DNA of 64,000 nucleotides from Lineus longissimus (lineage: Eukaryota; Nemertea; Pilidiophora; Heteronemertea; Lineidae), in the NCBI RefSeq assembly GCF_910592395.1, contig NC_088319.1, positions 3,410,001-3,474,000 of the forward strand, read 5' to 3'. The notes under the pieces are model-generated. The model saw only the letters and a list, made by a program, of their open reading frames with translations. It ran no database searches and was not told where the DNA came from. Shown here one piece after another: positions 56,640 through 64,000 of this stretch. The position numbers and the translations under genes were made by a program. Position 1 is the stretch's first letter. Each line of letters begins with the position of its first letter.

Positions 56640-59600
56640 TCAATATTTCAATTCAGCATACGTCTGGCTTGCGATCACATCAGGCTGAAAGACAAAATGA
56701 AACTTTTCCGGATTGTGTCAATTAAAGGCGTCAACTGTGAGGGAGGCAGGGTGGGGCAACAGCTATAAATTTATATTGATTCTAAAAATTGTGATACATT
56801 TCGCATCAGTGATGAACTTCTAAAAAATGTGTCCTTTTCTAAATGCCTTTGGTCAAGACATTCAACACTGGCAACGCATACGATCACTAATAAAGCCTCA
56901 AACTGTCTCGAAAAATCGGCAGCTCAGGCTCAACTCGTTTTATCTTCATCTTAGGAAATGTGTTCTAAATATTTTACGAATTACAAAAGATTCTTTTCAA
57001 TTTATATTACTGAGGTGAAAATGACTTGAATCTGTGGGCCAGGGGACAAGCATATCAAAATGCCCTACATGATTTGCTCACGAGGACTAGCCAATCAGAT
57101 CCACAGATTCCGATAAGAGGTACGATGTGATGTGATATATATGAGTCACTAAATAGTGTTCAAAGCGACGTCCTTCAACCCCAGAACGTTCTAGAGCTTT
57201 CAGAACTGGCGAAGTGCAGGCTTTGAAGGTCACCGAGTAACTCTTGGCTAGTGATGCGACCATTGGTCATTTATTCGTCTTTGTTCTTCATTGCTATCAT
57301 TCAATTATCACGAGATTCAATATCAAATCCGCTCTACAAATTTATCCTTGATCAGGTTATGAACATTGCATTGTAACTAACAGCAAAATATATCAACACA
57401 ACTCAGGAAGGGCATGACTGTATTCTCTTACCGTGATGTTCAAGTCAGCATATGGATTTTCCATTTCGTCATACGGATTTTCACCGCCATCTGAAAAAGA
57501 GTAATGTTAGCATAAATCAGAATGTTAATTTTTACACAATCAATGGAAAGAGTCTTTACCTTGACAGTTTCGAGAAGTGACACTTCTCTTCCTCAGAAAG
57601 TTAGTTAGTTCTGAAGTTGACCGCTAGATGTAGCGGCCAAACTGGCGTCCCACACGTGACTCAGCGGTCAAACTCAGAACTAACTAACTTTCTGAGGAAG
57701 AGAAGTGTCACTTCTCGAAACTGTCAAGGTAAAGACTCTTTCCATTGATTGTGTAAAAATTAACATTCTGATTTATATTCACTCACAATCAGATGAATAT
57801 TTTCAATGAGTAATGTTAGCGTTTCATATACATGTACATGTGCAATATAATCGATTAAGCGTATTGCGTAGGCTACAGCGGGTATTTTGTACTTACATGG
57901 TAAGCTTGTGACTACTTACCTTTCACGGGATTCTGTTGAGGAGAATTCACATAAACCGGTTCATGTGGAGTATCGTCACCTAGGTGTGGAAAGAGGAAAC
58001 TTTGGCATTGTATACTTAGTATTTGTATTTCATAACTGTATATCAGTCTGTAGTATTGATACTGTACATATCACACGTAATGCAGATAACATGCATCGTA
58101 ATTACGATAACGCCACATTTTGCTGCCCGATTTCTCTTCAATGTGCGAAAACTAATAACGTTACCTTCAAATGCCCTGTTGACGACGTTCATGTATAAAG
58201 GGTCATGAATAACCGGATCAGCTTCCGTTTTGCCAGTTTTCCCATCAGCATGGTTTGATTCATCGCGTTTATTTCGACCTTGAACAGTAAATAAACCAGG
58301 TCGAAACAGGTATTACTAAGATTTCAGCCAAATCTGAAGAATCTTGTCATGTCTAGGGTAGCAACTATAAAAAATATTTCAAAAACATTGCAAATCTTGT
58401 ACTTGTATATGAAAGTGAATATATCAAAAATCGAACAATACAACAATCGTAGAAGAATCATATCGAGTCTTTCGTGCTGGGAGTATTCTCTCTAAACTCA
58501 CCAGCAAAGCATGCCATGTTCCTCCTATGTAGCACGACGACAACCACCACCACCATTGCTACCAGGATGACGACGGCGACACCCACGCCAGCTATCATGC
58601 CACCATCAGGACTGCTTCCAGCCGGCACAGTCTGTTTAGGATGCACTTGACCAGAACTATAAACAACATCATCGCCAATATACAAATCCATGTAGAAAAC
58701 ATAGATCGTGGTCTCGTGTGTCACACTAACTGTGTAAGTTGATGTCGTTGGATCATGGATGGTGAAGCGAACCCCGCCGCATCCAGACGTTTTTGGTGTC
58801 TGACTGGGCCCACAGAACTTGAGCTGGAAACTTGTGTACTCCCGAATCGGCGGCCCGAACACCACGGTCGCCAGTCTCCCGTTACGGGTGATCTTAAACG
58901 TCGGGACATTTGGAGCAGCTGAAAAAGTTTTTGACAATGTTTTTTATGATTAGAGATCAAGTCACATGAGGAAAGAACAACGAAATCCAAAATGGGACTC
59001 CTTATTGTGAAGGTTGTGGTAGGCAGCTATCATTTTTTTAATACTTGCTCACGTCGTCGTTACCTAGTACCTTCGTCCTCTGGTTTGTATTTTCATCAAC
59101 AAGTCATGAGAAAGTTGCTTGAAAGAGTTGTAATGTACGTCGACGTTACTTCTCGAGCTTTCCAATGGCAATTTTCGCAAATGGACTATAGTCTCTTTGA
59201 TTACTTTTTGACTAATTTAGCAATAAACGACAAACAGAAAAAAATAAAAAATATATCTTGGCTGACCTGGTGTCTGTACTTTAAGTACGTCTCCATAGCC
59301 ACTGGTGCCATATTCGTTGTCCGCTTTAACCCGGAATTCATACATCGAATCGCTCTTCAGTCCTGCTATTTTTCTCACTACATCTTTCGCAAAGCCCGGG
59401 TCTGCTATATTGATGTATCTGTCGATGGTGCTTCCGTTTTTGCTCTCGATGGTGAACTGCTGTTGTGATCTGCCATTGAAGTTACTCCTAAAGGTCAAGG
59501 TCACTGAAACTGCACTAACGTTGTCTGCTTTCAGACAGCACGGAATGCGTGGTGGGCCTAGAAATCAATAACGAAAAATTAGGGTAATGTGTCGCAAATG

Positions 59601-62600
59601 AGCCATATTGGGAAAATGAAGAATATAAAGACATTTTCCCCAGTCATAAGCAGTGCCACTTTATCATGGAATGGACTATGGTCTCTCCTTTTGACTTCTC
59701 TGGCTATAAACTTGACGCCAGTCAGAAAGCATTTAAAAAAAAAATTGGCTAACCTAGTGCTACTTTGAGTACACACCCCTTTCTTTCATTTCTGGCATTC
59801 TCAGCTCCATTCATAAACCCGCAAAAAAATTCTTTCGGCACCGTAAATTATTTTCATAAAAAGTCAGCTTAAGGGACTGACTAATCTGGGAAGTGCACAG
59901 TATGTTGACTCATGTTTTCAGCATACCTTCGCGGAGAAGTTCAAAACAAAAATATGATATTCCAACAGAATTAGTCACTTTGGCGATGTAGTTTCCATAG
60001 TCTGGAGTCGCTACAGATCCCTTGCTCAGTGTGTATGTCCCATTTACTTCCGCAGGGATGAAGTTTTCACCAGTTGCCATCTTGTGGTTGGGGTGATACC
60101 ACGTAACATTCGTTGGTCGAGGGTTGGCGATGACGTTGAGTGTAAACATGACTGGTCTTAATGGTCTGCTTTCAACGGTGATGAGTCTCGGCAGATTGGG
60201 ATCCAATTTAGCTTTGTCTGCAAGTATATGAAACGAGACAGTGAGAACAACTTTTAAATCATCTGAGCATAAACTTGAAACCCGCGAAGTCTCGTCCGTA
60301 AGTGCGAGTCATAATGTAAATTATGGAGAAAAACTAGCCCGTGGAAGGGTCGTCGCAATCACGTATTTCAGATACATATTTCAAATAAATCCGAGGGCAT
60401 GGCCATACATCGTAACTAACCTAACAGACATCAATTCATCAGTCAAACCAAAGGCATGACCTATATCATACATATATTCCTTGCAAACCATGTTTAGACC
60501 AATTTGGAGTCCCATATTACTTGCTAATCAATATAACAATATAAAAATTAAACCAGTTTAAAGATTTACATGCAATGCTTAGAAATATATTGAAACAGCT
60601 CTGCAGGTTCTTCGTACTCACATAAAACATCCAATTTTAATGATGCATCGGCTATGCCATCTGGAGAATAGTTGACCGCACGACAGCGATACTCTCCACT
60701 CCTGTTGTACTGTATTGATGATATTCTGTATTGTCTTGAAGTCATATTCGGTATTTGTATCCAGTTATAATACCATATGTAGGTGTACGATGTCGGGTTA
60801 CCCCCTCTTGCTTCACATTTCAATGTGACAGTATCACCTTCTTTCACTGCAGTCGAGGCTAATGATAATACGACGCTTGCTGGGTCTGAAAATAATATCA
60901 CAATATCTAGGCATGGAAATATCAATAGTGGGTAAGGCTGTGATTTATATAGAGTCACGTTTTCACATGTTACATGTCACTGTTCACTTTTAATGCGTAA
61001 CATGAAGACCGAACAAGTCATTTGCAAAGAGCGGGCTACATGCGATTCGCGTTGTCACTTTTCACCCTCACGTCGTGTTTTCAGGCCTTAGTCAGTTAAC
61101 CCGTGACAAGTGAATCACGACAAGTGACATAGTGAACCATACCACTCCGGCCAACAGTGTTAATACAACCACGATATCGTGAGTGCATATTTGGAAACCA
61201 TAATTCTCAATCAATGTTTTTACAAGGAGTGATTTTTTTCAGTGTCTGCACAATGTAAATACATTTTACAGTACATTACATTCGCTTCAACTAATGGGGA
61301 GAAACACTGTAACATATGATGTAAACTTCACTGTTTTGCAAAACTAATACGTACAATATATATCAACGGTAGTTGTCTGTTCGATCTGGAATGACCCCTT
61401 ACGAATCTCGCATTTGAACACAGCCTGTGTGTCCAACCTACTGGCTGTAACAACCAAAGTACTCTTTCGAATCCTGCCATTGTATTCTGCAGCCCTGTCT
61501 TCAGATGTTATCCCCGACGTCAGTTGCTCCCAGTTTCCTCCTGTCCTCTTCCGGTAAAACTGTACATTCGCAACCGGGTTGGCGCTGTCTGTCTCACAGG
61601 TGATCGTGATCTGTTTCCCCTCGTAGATCACTGTTAGTGGTATTTGAAGCAAAGTTATCTTTGATGGGTTAACTGCAAGTGGAAGGTGGAGTGATGTTCT
61701 GAACAGAATGGTAGGTAACGCATAGATTGCACGAAACAAACTGATATGCATGTTGGCTTTATAGCCTGCTATCTAGGGTGTGTTTGCTATTTTTCATCGA
61801 ATAATCTTCATCACAGTAAAGATGTTTAGAAAACAGGTTCAGAAATGCGTTATTTCCGAATGAGTTGCTGTGTTCTGGATATTGACGTTTAATACCACAT
61901 GTTGTCGTTCGAATTTGCTGCCAGAACTTTTAAATCTATTTACAATAAATTCATATTTTATCGTACGTTGTTCATCTACTCATATTTTTACAAACATTCT
62001 TGTAAAAATGGAACAAATAACTACATGTACCAGTACATAACGATGACTCATCTTACACTTTTTGGAGGCTTTTCTGACTTCTTAACGATTTCTCTAACTT
62101 TTCCCTGATTTATCCGACAAAAGTGTGACGTTGTCCGACTTTTCCCCAAAATGTCGGATTTCTAGGGAAAACAGGTTAGAGAAACCGTTAAGAAGTCGGA
62201 AAAAGCCTCCTACATGAACTAGTGTAATAGTCAGCACTTCAGATTCTCGGTTCTGTACAAGTTGGTTCATCTACTCACATTTTACATACATTGTGGTATC
62301 GGCATTCGTCCAAAAGCTATGACCAGTCAGGGAGTAGGTGGACGTACATCTTATTGTTGCACCATTCATTGCCTTTGTTGCAGTTACAGACCACTCACTG
62401 ATCCTCATCTTTCCACCATACACACCATTCCTCTCGGATGATGATATTCCGGTTGTGACATTTCGCCACGAAGAACCAGTAATATGATGATACCACTTGA
62501 TGTTGGTAACTGGGTTACTCTCATCCGTCTCACATGTGAACTTCTTTACCTGACCAACCTGGACAGCAGCGGTCGGGTTATTGAGAAAGGAAACCTTGGT

Positions 62601-64000
62601 GTTTGAAACTGAAAAGGAATGGCTAGAAATTATCTTCGCCTTCTTATTCATATTTTTATCTATCGGGATAAACAATACTTTAAAATTGCCGAGTTAGAGG
62701 TTTATAACAATTTCCTCACGCTCTTAATGCAGAAGTAGACTGAAATTTCGCAAGAGATAAAACGTACATGTTACGCTGTATGTCTTCCTGCTTGAAGTCA
62801 TATCCAAGGCGGGATACCCAGTGACCTTCGCCACGCAGTAGTACTCAGCCTGGTTATCTTCTTTAGCCATCACCCTATCATGACCTTGGGTGACCTCTAC
62901 TGGTGTTCCGCCTGACCTCTTGAAGTAGAGCTTCACGGTCGGGGTGGGGTTGCCGCCAGAGACTGTGCAGGTGAACTTGTCGGTCTCCCCAACATAGGAT
63001 GAGGTCTTTCCAGATGACACGTCAACGGAATCAGGTTTGTCTGAAATGATGATTATCGGTGTAAGAATTACTGAGGGTATTCTGCTTGAAAATATTTAGG
63101 GTTTTGTATTGTCAAAGTGGCCTTACTGTTTGATATTCAAAACATTAACAAGTGAGTGTCGTTAATGTTCCTTTCGCGTCATAAATCTCATGTTAGGATG
63201 ATTTGAAGATTAGCGTTCAGTCGTATAAGGTGCTCCAATTCATCATACATGCCGGTGTGGATCAGGAGTGATCGTCAGTCAGAAGTATGGCACAAACTAT
63301 AGTGTTTATTGATATGACCAGGCATTCACACACGATGTGTATGACCTGATTATCCAGATGGAATATCACACAGTAAACACTTCTCTCAGATGTCCTCATC
63401 GATGATATATCAATAGACCAAGAGATCGAAGAATAAAGAGTTGAGGTATTGTTAATATATAGTCAGCTGAAAGTCTAAAATTGGACTTCGAAAGGACACT
63501 GGCCCGTCTTAGACTACCAATACAAAGTTTGGTGACGATCCGCCTGCTGGAGTCAATCCAACAAACACAAAGCACACGTTTATGATGTCTTTTCACCTCT
63601 AACAACAGGCATTCCGGGCTTTCAACAATAAAGTATCCGTTTATTACATAGATATGCACACGTCTTATAAGTCTGTGTTGAGGAAATACTGTATCTAACC
63701 TTGTCCATTTTTATCTCTGTATGTATGGGCTTTATCAAAATGCGAATAACAACAGAACTTACAATAAACAACCAGTGTCTTGTCTGTGCTACTGGCAGAC
63801 CCGACAGCATTTCTCGCCACACACTTGTAAACACCAGCACTCTCCTTTGTCACTTGGAAGTCGTAACTCAATGATGTTGTAACCTTTGTACCATCCTTGT
63901 ACCAATCGTAGGTATCTCCAGGAGGCGAGGCCACACACTTCAAGTTGAGCTGTGTTCCAGCAATGACTGGTCCTGATGGGAAACCGGTGATCTGTGGCGT
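56640..64000 (-). CDS. Ig-superfamily type I receptor, copy B (3' part; 5' exons beyond the window)
   Basis: Paralog of the copy A receptor. Exons in order: 63763 to beyond 64000 (Ig, partial: LKCVAS, DWYKD, VYKCVAR), 62768-63040, 62279-62608, 61355-61672, 60622-60885, 59927-60217 (Ig-like without Cys pair), 59267-59557 (FN3), 58502-58918 (FN3-like, TM), 58165-58278, 57920-57979, 57432-57490 and 56640-56684. Phases are 1 throughout until the last join. The FN3 exon has VSVTLTF, YEFRVKADNEYG and a TSGYGD end. All exons are open, so this copy looks functional. The tail repeats the motif set of copy A: LYMNV, VYVNS, PYDEM, PYADL and TYAEL, ending LKY before TGA 56640-56642. By comparison with copy A, two Ig exons and the signal-peptide exon remain upstream of the window. 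Confidence 0.88.
57511..57807. mobile_element. Young palindromic insertion in copy B tail intron
   Basis: Arms 57512-57614 and 57674-57776 are perfectly complementary over 103 bp, around a 59-bp centre that itself partly pairs (GTTGACCGCT / AGCGGTCAA). GAGTAATGTTAG occurs at 57499-57510 and 57808-57819, bracketing the insert. Copy A has the unoccupied site (GAGTAAGGTTAG followed directly by TGTTTCATATAC near 45634-45660). Confidence 0.8.
62064..62210. repeat. Inverted-repeat MITE in copy B intron (shared with copy A)
   Basis: The ends GGAGGCTTTTCTGACTTCTT and its near-complement at 62191-62210 pair, with further matches (CTAACTTTTCCCTG / AGGGAAAACAGGTTAG). It is the counterpart of 50098-50252. 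Confidence 0.7.

Overview
This is a eukaryotic genomic window: genes are split by GT-AG introns, coding exons sit far apart, and transposable-element debris fills the gaps. The gene content (a Hairy/HES repressor, a xanthine-dehydrogenase-family flavoenzyme, two tandem immunoglobulin-superfamily receptors) and foldback elements built of 15-bp repeats point to a marine invertebrate. I favour an invertebrate deuterostome (cephalochordate, with sea urchin or hemichordate as alternatives). The species assignment is inference.

Layout. (1) 2-4520, + strand: the 3' part of an unrecognised, disordered, Ser/Arg-rich protein with seven tandem ~21-residue repeats. (2) 6953-10410, - strand: a complete four-exon HES/Hairy gene (488 aa; bHLH, Orange, C-terminal WRPW). 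A Harbinger-like MITE lies in intron 2, a Su(H)/CSL site in intron 1, and near-perfect heat-shock elements about 310-430 bp upstream. (3) 10411-15340: non-coding, with a complete foldback transposon at 12731-13731. (4) 15722-33061, - strand: a complete XDH-family gene. I rebuilt 29 coding exons that join in phase to 1326 codons plus stop. The Fe-S, FAD and molybdopterin blocks are present, but two substrate-pocket residues are changed. Intron 1 carries a decayed Ty3/gypsy fragment, and intron 27 a truncated copy of exon 26 with a stop. (5) 33062-44371: a repeat-rich gap with several MITEs, a 475-bp tandem duplication, a second foldback transposon (37596-39028) and a solo LTR (42862-43782). (6) 45181-54305 and 56640 to the window end, - strand: two tandem paralogous type I receptors. 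Each has Ig domains on phase 1-1 exons, one transmembrane segment and a short tyrosine-rich tail. The copy at 56640-64000 looks intact but runs off the window. The copy at 45181-54305 has a signal-peptide exon, a 1-nt deletion in one Ig exon and has lost nearly all of its FN3 exon.

How the parts relate. The four recognised or rebuilt genes show no operon-like or pathway link. The HES gene is a likely Notch-responsive repressor, and its upstream HSEs raise the possibility of heat-shock input. The XDH-like enzyme is a housekeeping-type molybdo-flavoenzyme with an altered pocket. The receptor pair looks like a local duplication of a signalling receptor: its tail carries two YxN (Grb2-type), one YxxM (PI3K-type) and two YxxL motifs spaced like an ITAM. 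Comparing the two copies dates some insertions: an inverted-repeat MITE is shared, a Tigger-like MITE is only in the upstream-disrupted copy, and a 103-bp-arm palindrome is only in the other.
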